Shown in pieces: positions 29,469 through 37,803 of a stretch of 64,000 bases of DNA. The DNA lies in assembly GCF_002312815.1 (NCBI RefSeq), contig NZ_NKQJ01000001.1, positions 124,001-188,000 on the forward strand, given 5' to 3'. The notes beneath the pieces were generated by a model. That model searched no databases. It was not told where the DNA came from and saw only the letters and a program-made list of their open reading frames with translations. Within the stretch, counting starts at the first letter, position 1. Each line of letters begins with the position of its first letter. The DNA is from Agaribacterium haliotis (GTDB taxonomy: Bacteria > Pseudomonadota > Gammaproteobacteria > Pseudomonadales > Cellvibrionaceae). The position numbers and the translations under genes were made by a program.

Positions 29469-29563
29469 GCAGCTATGGCTTGAATCAACCAAAAACGGAA
29501 ACTGTAATAAGTAATACTGCCCCAGTAACTTCTCCCAGAAATTTATCAGCGTGCAGTACTTTG

Positions 29564-30529
29564 CTATATTTTAAATACTTCAGCACCAAGACTTAACCTA
29601 GTGTTTTCTTTCAAGTCATTTACAAACAATTCCCAATCCCCCTTTGCTACTCTCTTCTGACAGTAGATAGAAGCCATTCGAATAAAACCTTCAGTGACAG
29701 TTTTAAGGTCTTTAATAAACTGATCCATTTTTTCTTCGTAACTATTACCATATGATAAGAAAATTGAATCTCTATAGTTCGCTTTACCTCGATATCGGAA
29801 AGCCTGAAATAAGAAATTAACTTGACCTCTCTCAAGCTCGTTGTCTCGTAGCTCTCTTGCCGCTTTAGTTCTGAAATTATCGACCTTGAGCTCTTTAAAC
29901 TGCCTAGAAGCCTTAATGCGTTCTTCGACTTCCCATTTTCTATAGTCGGCGGTACCACTCAAATAGCTAATGCAAGCGCCCTTCGCTTCCTCTAAACTTT
30001 TAGCATATGTATTCAAATCAATTTTATTGTCGTTACGTAGTTCACTAATTTTCTTGTCTACGTCTTTTTTTACGAGGGTTGATAGATATAGATTAAACGG
30101 ATAGACAAGCAGTTGTTTTTCAGCGAAATCCGCATGCCAAGCTTTTGCTGTAGCCGTGTGTGTTTCTTGCTTTGATCCTGAAGAAGCCGCCACCATCGCG
30201 CTTGCAGAAAAGTAGGTAGCGTAGTACCAACATATAATCGCAGATCGACAGATATCATATTTATGGGCTACATCTGCATCAAAGGCATTTAAGGATGCAA
30301 AATTGTGGTATGCCATCAGCATATTTTCAAAGACTACTGTATCCGCCAACTCATTTTGGGCGCGTCTCTGCACCTTATTGAAGACTAACTTTATCTTATC
30401 ATCTGAAAATTCATCGCTATTAGTGATTTCAGCTAGCGCCCTCATCCAATTGATAGTTCCCTGGATAGCAAAAGTTGGCTTAGGTTGATCCTTTACCTCG
30501 AAAAGCCTATCTAATAACCAATTTGGCAT
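29564..30529 (-). CDS. Unknown protein, possibly HEPN-like
   Basis: A 321-residue soluble protein I do not recognise. A helix pair around residues 90-115 (YDICRSAIICWYYATYFSAS) resembles the Arg/Tyr-rich core helix of HEPN-like or related all-helical domains. The rest is helical and charged, with paired Arg/Lys/Glu stretches. No clear catalytic motif is seen. It is divergent from gajA with a 156-base gap and may be a separate cargo gene or tied to Gabija. Confidence 0.5.
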   Translation of the reverse strand: MPNWLLDRLFEVKDQPKPTFAIQGTINWMRALAEITNSDEFSDDKIKLVFNKVQRRAQNELADTVVFENMLMAYHNFASLNAFDADVAHKYDICRSAIICWYYATYFSASAMVAASSGSKQETHTATAKAWHADFAEKQLLVYPFNLYLSTLVKKDVDKKISELRNDNKIDLNTYAKSLEEAKGACISYLSGTADYRKWEVEERIKASRQFKELKVDNFRTKAARELRDNELERGQVNFLFQAFRYRGKANYRDSIFLSYGNSYEEKMDQFIKDLKTVTEGFIRMASIYCQKRVAKGDWELFVNDLKENTRLSLGAEVFKI

Positions 30530-30685
30530 TATAATCCCTCAAGAATGAATGTGAGTACAAACTGCAAATAAACTAAATGTCAATCAATAAAGGCGCGCAA
30601 AAAGATAATTGTGTCGCCAAAAGCATTTTTAACCTGCTTTGTTTGGTGTTAGCTTAGTCAAAAACAATAACTGCATGGGTTCTTA

Positions 30686-32431
30686 ATGTACATTCGTAGC
30701 GTCGAAATTGAAAACTACCGAGCCTTCAAAGATTTCCGAATCGAGCTTTCTTCACTGAGTCTAATTATTGGTGAGAATGAAGCAGGCAAAACAAACCTCT
30801 TCGACGCGCTAGCATTACCACTAAACAGTAACGATATTAGCTTTAACAAGAAACGCCTATCAGTATCGGACATTAACCGAAAAGCGATTTCTGAATTCTA
30901 CCAAGCGATTATCGATGGTAAAACTGACGAAGAAATTAAGGCCCTGATCCCCAAAGTTCGCATTGAAATTGAGTTCACCGATCCAAAAGGTGAGTTTCAA
31001 AAGCAGGTTATTTCCAAATGGATTTGCGGCGACATTGCAGATAGCAGCCACCGCATTAAATATGAGTCCGCACCAAAAGACGAAGATGATTTTATTACAG
31101 TTGTTAAACAGACCCTTGACGGCATCACCAACATAGACGACTCCCACTGGTTCACCTTACCTGTCGACCTATACGACTATGCCATAACATCAATCAACAA
31201 TGGCAAGAAGATTGGATATAACGACTTGAAGCACATTGCAATCAACTCAATTAATGCTGATCGCGACGACTTTGCTGAAAGCCAAACTCAGAAATCAAAC
31301 GACATACTGACAAAGATGCTAGTCTCGTCGTTGTCAGCCACCGAAAAAACCGACATCAACAATGCCTACATCAGCTTCTTTGAAGCAATTGAGGACACTA
31401 AAACATTCGAAAAGATTGTAAAGCCCGAGCCTGACTTCGAGAATTTTTTCGACCACTTAGACCAGAACGAATGCATACCAAATCTACCCAACCTGAAGAG
31501 CATCCTGTCCAACATAACTCTACAGTCTGGTGATAGCTACCTGTACCAACGCGGTCTTGGCTATCGTAACCTCGTTTACATATTCCTGTTGTTTGAGTTC
31601 TTTAAATCTAGCGATCTACAATTCAACCTGTGCTGCATTGAAGAACCCGAAGCTCACCTCAGTGTTAACAACCTAAGAGTCGCCACCGACTTTATTTACA
31701 AGAGCGCAACAGCTAACCAGGAGGATGGTAAGCTCCAAACTCTGATTAGCTCCCACAACCCTCAGGTGATCAACAAACTGCAGCTATCCAATGTCATTGT
31801 TGTGTCAGGAGATAATGCCATACACCTCAATGACGTTGACGACGACCTAACAAACTACCTTCGTAAACGTCCAAACTTCGACATTCTGAAATTACTATTC
31901 AGTGACCGGACAATTCTTGTCGAAGGAACCACCGAAGAAATGTTGATCAACTCGATACTGAGCAGTGATGAAGAGAACCTACACCGCGTTGAAGTTATTT
32001 CGATTGGACAGAAAGGCTTCAGAACCTTCATGGATATCTGGCTGCAAATCAACAAAGACAATGACAAGAAACGGCTAGGCATTATCCGTGACTTTGACAA
32101 TCAGCAAGGAGCCAAAGACGACCACGATGCTTATGACGCTGCACACAACAATATCAGAGTCCGCACAACCGTAGCTTATACGCTTGAAAACGATCTTGTT
32201 GCGGCTAGCGCTAACCTAGCCAACCTGAAACGTGTCTTCGAAGGCCACGACGACGATGACATTGATGAAATGTCTCAACATCTCATCGATAACAAAGCCG
32301 AAACAATGCTTGAGATCTGCGACGCCATCCTGAAAGTAGGCAAAGAAGAAGGTGAAGAGGAAGAAGAGCTTATCGAAATAGTTTTACCCCCCCATATCCA
32401 AGAAGTTGTGGACTTCATGACCAATGATTGA
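30686..32431 (+). CDS. gajA: Gabija protein GajA (OLD-family ATPase-nuclease)
   Basis: At 581 residues it matches the usual GajA size. The N-terminal ABC-type ATPase has Walker A GENEAGKT at 29-36 and Walker B CCIEEPEAHL near residue 318. The C-terminal Toprim nuclease has Glu413 in ILVEGTTEEM and Asp469/Asp471 in IIRDFDN. GajA tetramers nick DNA at preferred sites when nucleotide levels fall in infection. The tail is very acidic. It overlaps the helicase gene by eight bases, the Gabija arrangement. A class 2 OLD with its helicase is the same thing by another name. Confidence 0.9.
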   Translation: MYIRSVEIENYRAFKDFRIELSSLSLIIGENEAGKTNLFDALALPLNSNDISFNKKRLSVSDINRKAISEFYQAIIDGKTDEEIKALIPKVRIEIEFTDPKGEFQKQVISKWICGDIADSSHRIKYESAPKDEDDFITVVKQTLDGITNIDDSHWFTLPVDLYDYAITSINNGKKIGYNDLKHIAINSINADRDDFAESQTQKSNDILTKMLVSSLSATEKTDINNAYISFFEAIEDTKTFEKIVKPEPDFENFFDHLDQNECIPNLPNLKSILSNITLQSGDSYLYQRGLGYRNLVYIFLLFEFFKSSDLQFNLCCIEEPEAHLSVNNLRVATDFIYKSATANQEDGKLQTLISSHNPQVINKLQLSNVIVVSGDNAIHLNDVDDDLTNYLRKRPNFDILKLLFSDRTILVEGTTEEMLINSILSSDEENLHRVEVISIGQKGFRTFMDIWLQINKDNDKKRLGIIRDFDNQQGAKDDHDAYDAAHNNIRVRTTVAYTLENDLVAASANLANLKRVFEGHDDDDIDEMSQHLIDNKAETMLEICDAILKVGKEEGEEEEELIEIVLPPHIQEVVDFMTND

Positions 32432-33884
32432 GATTCAATTAGCAGGGGCTGGTGCAGGTAAGACTTATGGCATGGCCGAGAAGATACTTCAACAGTTTGA
32501 TCCGAAATCACATAAGCTCATCTTCGCCATTACATACACGAACAAAGCAACCGAAAATATTGCTGAAGCTATCATTGACCAACTCGGATATCTGCCGGAA
32601 ACAATTAAGGTTTGCACGGTTCATACTTTCTTGTTGAATGAGGTCATCTACCCCTACTCACCTGTAATGCTTGACCAGGTCTACACTACTTCTAGCCGCT
32701 GCTCTCTAACCTTTGTTTCTCGGGACGGTGAAACTAAAACACGAACCCAATTACAACGCGAACGTGGGTCCATTATCGCAAGGCTCAAGGCCAAACAGGT
32801 TGTGCATGTTGAAGAGGTTTACGCTGTCGCACGTAAGATCCTTGACCCAAATCACAGTACCAATCGCCCCAGAGCCAAGAAAGCCAAAGTTGCCTACATA
32901 CACGACATACTCAAGTCTAGCATCAATAAGATATTCCTCGATGAAGCGCAAGACCTAGATAAAACTGCAATACAAGCATTAGACGCTGTCGGTAAAAATG
33001 TGGTTGATATCTATATGGTTGGCGACCCAAAACAAGCTATCAAATTTCCAGATGCATTTCGAGAGTATGTAGCAGTGAATGAGAATGAAGATCACGTCAA
33101 CGTACTCCCCAACAACAATGAGTCTCGAAGAGTCCCGCAACGTATACTCAATGTTTCAAACTTATTCTGCCCAGCGGGACAAGAACAAACCAGCCTTTCA
33201 GATGTTGAAGGTGAACTTCACTATGTTTTGAGTACTGACCAGGGATATGATGAATTCTTAAATAGCCATATAAACTCTGACAGCCTCGTTAGCATTTATC
33301 GTAAAGAAGGAAATTATTCCACCAAAGACTCCGAGTCATTACCGTATTTGCAGCCAGACATCAACGAACTCTTAATTCAACACAACCCAAAGATAGATGA
33401 AGATCTAGTGTTGGGTGCTGCTATTCACTGGCTTGATGAAAACATTGGCACCAACACCGACAACCAAGTTAGCTCTGATTTCCTAACTAAGTTCAAAATA
33501 CCCTATTCAGGTAAAAGCTACGCTCAACTACGAAGCTCGATCAACGATTACAAATCCGCCAATGCAAACAGCGCGCAATATCACATCAGCAGTATTGACC
33601 GTACCAAAGGCCTGGAAGCTGAGTCCTGCGTAATCATCCTCAATAAAGCAATCTACAAGTTTTTAGTTCGTGATCGACTTAGAGCAGCAGACCGGCATAA
33701 CACCACATGGAACAAAGTTTACGTTGCGTTAACGAGATCACTCTCGAATGTAATCTTGGTAGTTGATGAGCAGGTGTGCAACGACAGGCCTTTAGATGAA
33801 ATCACATCCAAACTTGAAGATCTCGGATTCTCAAGACTCAACTTAAACAATGGGCAAGAATTACAGGAATTGGAAGAAGCATAA
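32424..33884 (+). CDS. gajB: Gabija protein GajB (UvrD/Rep-like helicase)
   Basis: A 486-residue superfamily 1 helicase, the expected size for GajB and shorter than UvrD. Motifs in order: Walker A AGAGAGKTYG at about 7-16, Ia ITYTNKATENIAEAI near 36, II FLDEAQDLD near 172, III VGDPKQAIK near 197, V DRTKGLEAESCVII near 393 and VI YVALTRSLSNVILV near 433. It joins GajA in the defence complex. The stop overlaps the ATG of the next small gene (TAATG). Confidence 0.9.
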   Translation: MIEIQLAGAGAGKTYGMAEKILQQFDPKSHKLIFAITYTNKATENIAEAIIDQLGYLPETIKVCTVHTFLLNEVIYPYSPVMLDQVYTTSSRCSLTFVSRDGETKTRTQLQRERGSIIARLKAKQVVHVEEVYAVARKILDPNHSTNRPRAKKAKVAYIHDILKSSINKIFLDEAQDLDKTAIQALDAVGKNVVDIYMVGDPKQAIKFPDAFREYVAVNENEDHVNVLPNNNESRRVPQRILNVSNLFCPAGQEQTSLSDVEGELHYVLSTDQGYDEFLNSHINSDSLVSIYRKEGNYSTKDSESLPYLQPDINELLIQHNPKIDEDLVLGAAIHWLDENIGTNTDNQVSSDFLTKFKIPYSGKSYAQLRSSINDYKSANANSAQYHISSIDRTKGLEAESCVIILNKAIYKFLVRDRLRAADRHNTTWNKVYVALTRSLSNVILVVDEQVCNDRPLDEITSKLEDLGFSRLNLNNGQELQELEEA

Positions 33885-33994
33885 TGATAACAAGGCTTCT
33901 CGATTGGGCTCTAATCATTGCTATTGTTCTAGCGGTGGGAGCTTATGCAATATTTACTCGACGACACCTGGCCTATGGAGCCAAACATAGGTGA
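33884..33994 (+). CDS. 36-residue single-pass membrane peptide coupled to gajB
   Basis: The ATG overlaps the gajB stop codon in a TAATG, a typical translational coupling. The peptide starts MITRLLDW, then has one strongly hydrophobic segment (ALIIAIVLAVGAYAIF), and ends with a basic tail (TRRHLAYGAKHR), which predicts an N-out or short inner-membrane helix with cytoplasmic tail. It resembles small membrane toxins or membrane effectors in layout only. I know of no such third gene in Gabija. Confidence 0.5.
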   Translation: MITRLLDWALIIAIVLAVGAYAIFTRRHLAYGAKHR

Positions 33995-34052
33995 GCGTGG
34001 TGTATTTGGCGCTTTGATATACGCTGTTGTCGATTCTGATAAATGTCTAAAT

Positions 34053-34319
34053 CTAAGCATTCACATTTGAACTTTCTCCCGACAAAGACTGGATCATTAC
34101 TTCCAACCCTTCTTGTGGATCCGCACCGATGACATGGCAATACTGGATAAACTCTAGTATCTCTATTTTACGTCTATCTTGTTCCATTTTGCCCAGGACA
34201 GAATGATGTCTCCCCATCTTAATAGATGCAGCTCGAAGAGACAGACCACTATCCTCGCGCTTCTGCTTCATCCAGGCGCGCAATCTATCGTAATGAGGTG
34301 AATAGGGAGAGGTTTTCAT
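34053..34319 (-). CDS. XRE-family helix-turn-helix regulator
   Basis: From the ATG at 34319 the product is 88 residues; a longer frame to 34385 would run through the operator repeats, so I reject it. The helix-turn-helix spans LSLRAASIKMGRHHSVLGKM (about residues 26-45). It is divergent from the winged-helix / helicase operon, with inverted repeats in the gap, so it is probably the repressor of both units. Confidence 0.75.
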   Translation of the reverse strand: MKTSPYSPHYDRLRAWMKQKREDSGLSLRAASIKMGRHHSVLGKMEQDRRKIEILEFIQYCHVIGADPQEGLEVMIQSLSGESSNVNA

Positions 34320-34366
34320 TGTCTCGATGATAGAGACAATATAGAATGTCGCGAAATTCGAGACAT
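34320..34366. promoter_or_regulatory. Two operator-like inverted repeats between xre and the helicase operon
   Basis: TGTCTC / GAGACA lie at 34320-34325 and 34333-34338. ATGTC / GACAT end a 21-base imperfect palindrome at 34346-34366. Both carry the related half-site (T)GTC-TC/GC. They occupy the 73-base gap between two divergent genes, where an XRE repressor would be expected to bind. Confidence 0.5.
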
Positions 34367-34392
34367 CCAGAGATATAGATACCAAGAAGTAG

Positions 34393-34950
34393 ATGAAGAC
34401 AATAGCAATTAAATCTGAGTTACTGGCTGTTCTCAGATCCTTTACCTCAGAGCAATTTACAGTCGATCAGCTAACGACCGCCTACCTAGACAGTAGGGCG
34501 TGTAATCACTCGAACAAAAAAGCAGCACGTCAATTCGTCTATCGGAACATGCTCAGAATGATTAAGGCAGACCTGATGACTCGAGAAATAAAGACCGGCG
34601 GATGGCCAACCTATACGCTCAATAATAAGTTCAACGAAAATCCCGAATACCAAGAAAATAGTCGATCAAAAAATGCCGAAAAATTAGATCCCCCACCAAA
34701 AACTAATGAATCGCCTGTAACGTCAAAGGCCTTAATAGATTTATCTCAAAGATTGAGCCAGCACCGATCTGACATGCTTTGTGCGGTCGGTGAGGCTGAA
34801 GAATACAACGCACTATGCTCAAAGCATCCGGGCTTAAAAAGTCAGACTCAAGATCTGTACAATCACGCTAGAGAACGAAGTGCCATCCTCCTCGGCAAAA
34901 TAAAAGCGCTTGAAACCCTCATATCTATTCAGGCGCCTAAGCAGTGTTGA
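34393..34950 (+). CDS. Unknown winged-helix-like protein, first gene of helicase operon
   Basis: A 185-residue protein. Residues 1-75 read like a winged helix (LLAVLRSFTSEQFTVDQLTTAYL, then RQFVYRNMLRMIKADLMTRE and a beta wing TGGWPTYTL). Residues 80-110 are a polar linker and the C-terminal third is helical (HARERSAILLGKIKALETLI). No family is recognised. It overlaps the helicase gene by seven bases, which suggests a stoichiometric partner. Confidence 0.6.
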   Translation: MKTIAIKSELLAVLRSFTSEQFTVDQLTTAYLDSRACNHSNKKAARQFVYRNMLRMIKADLMTREIKTGGWPTYTLNNKFNENPEYQENSRSKNAEKLDPPPKTNESPVTSKALIDLSQRLSQHRSDMLCAVGEAEEYNALCSKHPGLKSQTQDLYNHARERSAILLGKIKALETLISIQAPKQC

Positions 34951-36383
34951 AGCTTCGAAAGTGGCAATCAGAAGCGATAAGTGAAATTCTCCGTAAATAT
35001 AAACAGGGGTATTCACACTTCTTGTGCTTAGCAACACCAGGCGCAGGAAAGACGCTTATGGCTTCAATTGTGGCGAAAAAACTATTTCAAGCGAATCAAA
35101 TTGATCTCGTTATTTGCTTCTCGCCCTCTATCAACATTGCTAACTCATTACGCAACTCACTAGAAAAGCATATTGGTCACCAAATAAATGGTCGCTTAGG
35201 CGCAAAAGGTCACGTAATGACCTACCAGTCTATGCTGAACCTTGGCGAAGACTATTGGCAGATCCTATCTCAGCATCGAGTGCTTGCCATTTTTGATGAA
35301 ATTCACCATTGCGCTGGCGATGATTTCGGTAATGGAAATAGCTGGGGCCAAAAAATCGTAAACTCTATTCAAGGACGCGCTCACTATACCCTGGCGTTAA
35401 CAGGTACCCCCTGGCGATCCGATAAAATTCCAATCGCACTTTCAAATTATTGTATTAAAGGTAAAGTTACCTGTGACTACAGCTATGGCTTAGACCGAGC
35501 CATTCAAGATCATGTTTGCAGAACACCAAAAATTGTCGCCATCGATAACGAAAAAATTTCCTTACAATCGAGTGGTGAAACAACGCATTACCGCTCTTTT
35601 GAAAGCCTACTAGGCGAAACATCTTGTCGATATCCGCAGGTACTCGACAATACAGAAGTAATAACTCAGATTCTTAAAAAGGCTTCCAAGCAATTAAACG
35701 CACTGCGGAAAAGTCACCCTAATGCAGGGGCACTAGTCGTTGCAGCAAGTATCGACCACGCTTTAAAGATCTCTGAGATAATCCGAAACTTAACGGGTGA
35801 AAAGAGCTCCGTCGTGACTTATTTGCATGACAACGCTCAAGAAACTATCGAACAATTTCGCTCCTCTTCTGACAAATGGATAGTCTCCGTTGGAATGATT
35901 AGTGAAGGAACCGACATAGCTAGGCTTCGCGTTTGCTGCCACTTGTCCCGAGTAAAAACAGAACTCTCTTTTCGGCAAATACTCGGAAGAATTCTTCGAT
36001 CATCAGGCAAAAAAGACTCCGCGGGTTATTTATTCATGCCCGCAGAACCTAACTTAATTGAATACGCGAAGCGTGTAGCTGAAGACGTTCCGAATGAGCA
36101 CACTGTAAGCATCGACCGAATGCCTACGGCAGCCTCTCTTACGAACGACATGCCACCTGAAGACGTCAGCGAATCAATCGAACAACCTTATTTGGGCTTA
36201 CAAGACAACCAAATAATTTCAATTAACTTCGATTCACCTCAACATAGTGAAAATATTCAATCGCCATGCAGTGATACAGGCACTTACTCAAGCCTATCCG
36301 ATACATACAACATGACGATCGGATTTTTTGGCAGATTCAAACAAAAAATTATACAACCTGCATTAAGCACTATAACAAATTGA
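34944..36383 (+). CDS. SF2 DEAD/DEAH-type helicase of a candidate defence operon
   Basis: A 479-residue superfamily 2 helicase, probably the motor of the operon. Motifs: KLRKWQSEAI at the N terminus, Walker A ATPGAGKT near residue 31, DEIH near residue 116, LTGTPWR near residue 152, and motif VI FRQILGRILR near residue 345. About 100 C-terminal residues follow the core and match nothing I know. The type III restriction / RadD-like branch is closest in general layout, but no nuclease domain is attached. Its start overlaps the winged-helix gene. Confidence 0.8.
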   Translation: MLKLRKWQSEAISEILRKYKQGYSHFLCLATPGAGKTLMASIVAKKLFQANQIDLVICFSPSINIANSLRNSLEKHIGHQINGRLGAKGHVMTYQSMLNLGEDYWQILSQHRVLAIFDEIHHCAGDDFGNGNSWGQKIVNSIQGRAHYTLALTGTPWRSDKIPIALSNYCIKGKVTCDYSYGLDRAIQDHVCRTPKIVAIDNEKISLQSSGETTHYRSFESLLGETSCRYPQVLDNTEVITQILKKASKQLNALRKSHPNAGALVVAASIDHALKISEIIRNLTGEKSSVVTYLHDNAQETIEQFRSSSDKWIVSVGMISEGTDIARLRVCCHLSRVKTELSFRQILGRILRSSGKKDSAGYLFMPAEPNLIEYAKRVAEDVPNEHTVSIDRMPTAASLTNDMPPEDVSESIEQPYLGLQDNQIISINFDSPQHSENIQSPCSDTGTYSSLSDTYNMTIGFFGRFKQKIIQPALSTITN

Positions 36384-36410
36384 CCATTTCAAAAAGATAG
36401 GAGTAGACCT

Positions 36411-36764
36411 TTGAAATTTCCTGAAGATAAACACCAAGGCCAGTGCGATCACTGCAAATCAGAAGTCCCACTTGACGCCGTTGTCTGCGCTGCATGTGGT
36501 GCGCGCTGGGGAAGCTCAACAGGAAAGACAAGACAACAAGTATATGACCTTGGCAAAACCAAAGTAAAAATGGGTTTAATTGGTGGAGCTTTCTTCGCCG
36601 TATTTTTTTTAGTGACTATCTATTTCGAATCCGGGTGGATGTTGCTATCTATGGCTCTTGGCTTCTTAGCTGGACCAATATGCGTCGGCTGGATAATCGG
36701 TGGCCTAATTTCTATGCGTAGAGCGAAGACAAATCTTTCGATTCAGTGGTGGAGACAGAGTTAA
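36411..36764 (+). CDS. Zinc-ribbon protein with two membrane helices
   Basis: A 117-residue protein starting at TTG 36411, with AGGAG nine bases ahead. An N-terminal zinc ribbon (CDHC at residues 12-15, CAAC at 26-29) is followed by two hydrophobic segments (about residues 55-72 and 77-100, ending in a basic RRAK). It lies 27 bases after the helicase gene on the same strand, probably as the last member of the operon. A membrane-bound effector or anchor is possible; function is unknown. Confidence 0.6.
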   Translation: MKFPEDKHQGQCDHCKSEVPLDAVVCAACGARWGSSTGKTRQQVYDLGKTKVKMGLIGGAFFAVFFLVTIYFESGWMLLSMALGFLAGPICVGWIIGGLISMRRAKTNLSIQWWRQS

Positions 36765-36855
36765 TCAAGAAGGCTCACCCCAATAACTGGCCATAGGAAT
36801 ATTTTACGGCTTTAAACTCGAGAAATGCCTATTTTCTGCCACTTGAACGCCGCTT

Positions 36856-37182
36856 TCAGCGGCTTGTTCGCTGCATTTTCTTATTCGCCACTTCCAGCTC
36901 TAAATTAGACAACTGCGCGGCCACTTTACTGGACAACACCTTGTAATCTTCAGTAACCTGCTCTTGACTCTTATTAGCTAAAAAAAACAAAGTCCCAGAC
37001 ATCGACTTGAGCAACGTTACTATCGTGTCGTGAGCGTCAATTTTATTATTTCTAGACCACCGATCAATAGCTTTCTCTGTCAAGCTCAACAAAGATTCGA
37101 CAAAGAGCTCTGACCCATTAACAATTCTAAGCGCATCTCTCTGCGCACTAATCCTGTTATTAAACTCGCTCATAAATACCAT
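36856..37182 (-). CDS. Small unknown helical protein after the nucleotidyltransferase gene
   Basis: A 108-residue (105 if started at the second ATG) mostly helical protein: ALRIVNGSELFVESLLSLTE, a central VTLLKSMSGTLFFLANK and a coiled C-terminal third with basic end. It overlaps the MNT gene by 23 bases and is the last gene of the pentapeptide / MNT operon. It may be the helical partner of the nucleotidyltransferase, as in MNT-HEPN type pairs, but the HEPN Rx4-6H motif is not seen. Confidence 0.55.
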   Translation of the reverse strand: MVFMSEFNNRISAQRDALRIVNGSELFVESLLSLTEKAIDRWSRNNKIDAHDTIVTLLKSMSGTLFFLANKSQEQVTEDYKVLSSKVAAQLSNLELEVANKKMQRTSR

Positions 37183-37801
37183 TCTTAATTATTGCTAGCA
37201 TTTCAATCATCCATGAATCGATCTCATTTAACGTAATTTTTGCTTTGTCTATTTCATCGGAACTTAGAATTTCACCTACCCCCCTGGTGCAAAGTACTCT
37301 AGCTCTTTCAAATAAACTATAAGTAGAATCATCGATGGGAATACTGTAAGCGCTTAAATTTTTAGCTGAGTTACGGGAGAAATCGGGAGCTATACCAGCG
37401 TGCAACGAATAACATGTAGCAAAATTTCTCACTGCCAAAAATACAGATGACAAATCAAATATCTCAGTAAGCGCCGAACTATCTATAGACTTCTTAGCAG
37501 ATAAGAATATTTCTCGAAACTTTTCACAGTCGGTTATGCCTGATTTATATGTGCCGGGCTCACCAATACTCCGTAGATAGTCAACATCATCTTGTGAATA
37601 GACCATCTTAGACTCCAAAAAAAGGTGCCACGCAAACGGATTTCCTTGCCTCCAAAGATCGTGTATTCGTTCGTATGAATAAATTGAATAATCACTTGGG
37701 TTAAATCTAGAATCATAGCCATCAACAATAGCAAGCATGTCAATATCGGATGAAACATCCACTTCACCACGGCAAACAGATCCAAAAGCATAGATATGCA
37801 C
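37160..37801 (-). CDS. MNT-type nucleotidyltransferase with helical C-terminal domain
   Basis: The product is 213 residues from GTG 37801. The nucleotidyltransferase motif is at the very N terminus: FGSVCRGEVDVSSDIDML, i.e. GSxxRG then SDxD. The C-terminal ~110 residues are helical (FLAVRNFATCYSLHAGI) and look HEPN-like, without the canonical catalytic His spacing. MNT enzymes of defence loci AMPylate partners or RNA. The gene starts two bases after the stop of the pentapeptide gene, so it is in the same operon. The start leaves almost no residues before GS, so the domain is a minimal form. Confidence 0.75.
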   Translation of the reverse strand: MHIYAFGSVCRGEVDVSSDIDMLAIVDGYDSRFNPSDYSIYSYERIHDLWRQGNPFAWHLFLESKMVYSQDDVDYLRSIGEPGTYKSGITDCEKFREIFLSAKKSIDSSALTEIFDLSSVFLAVRNFATCYSLHAGIAPDFSRNSAKNLSAYSIPIDDSTYSLFERARVLCTRGVGEILSSDEIDKAKITLNEIDSWMIEMLAIIKNGIYERV

Positions 37802-37803
37802 TT

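Noticed and set aside
34320-34385. Longer start of the XRE gene
   Set aside because: The added part covers the operator-like inverted repeats; the ATG at 34319 fits the family length.
37160-37801. MNT gene as the missing AbiEii toxin for the AbiEi-like protein
   Set aside because: It is 8 kb away on the other strand, in its own operon, and far shorter than AbiEii toxins.
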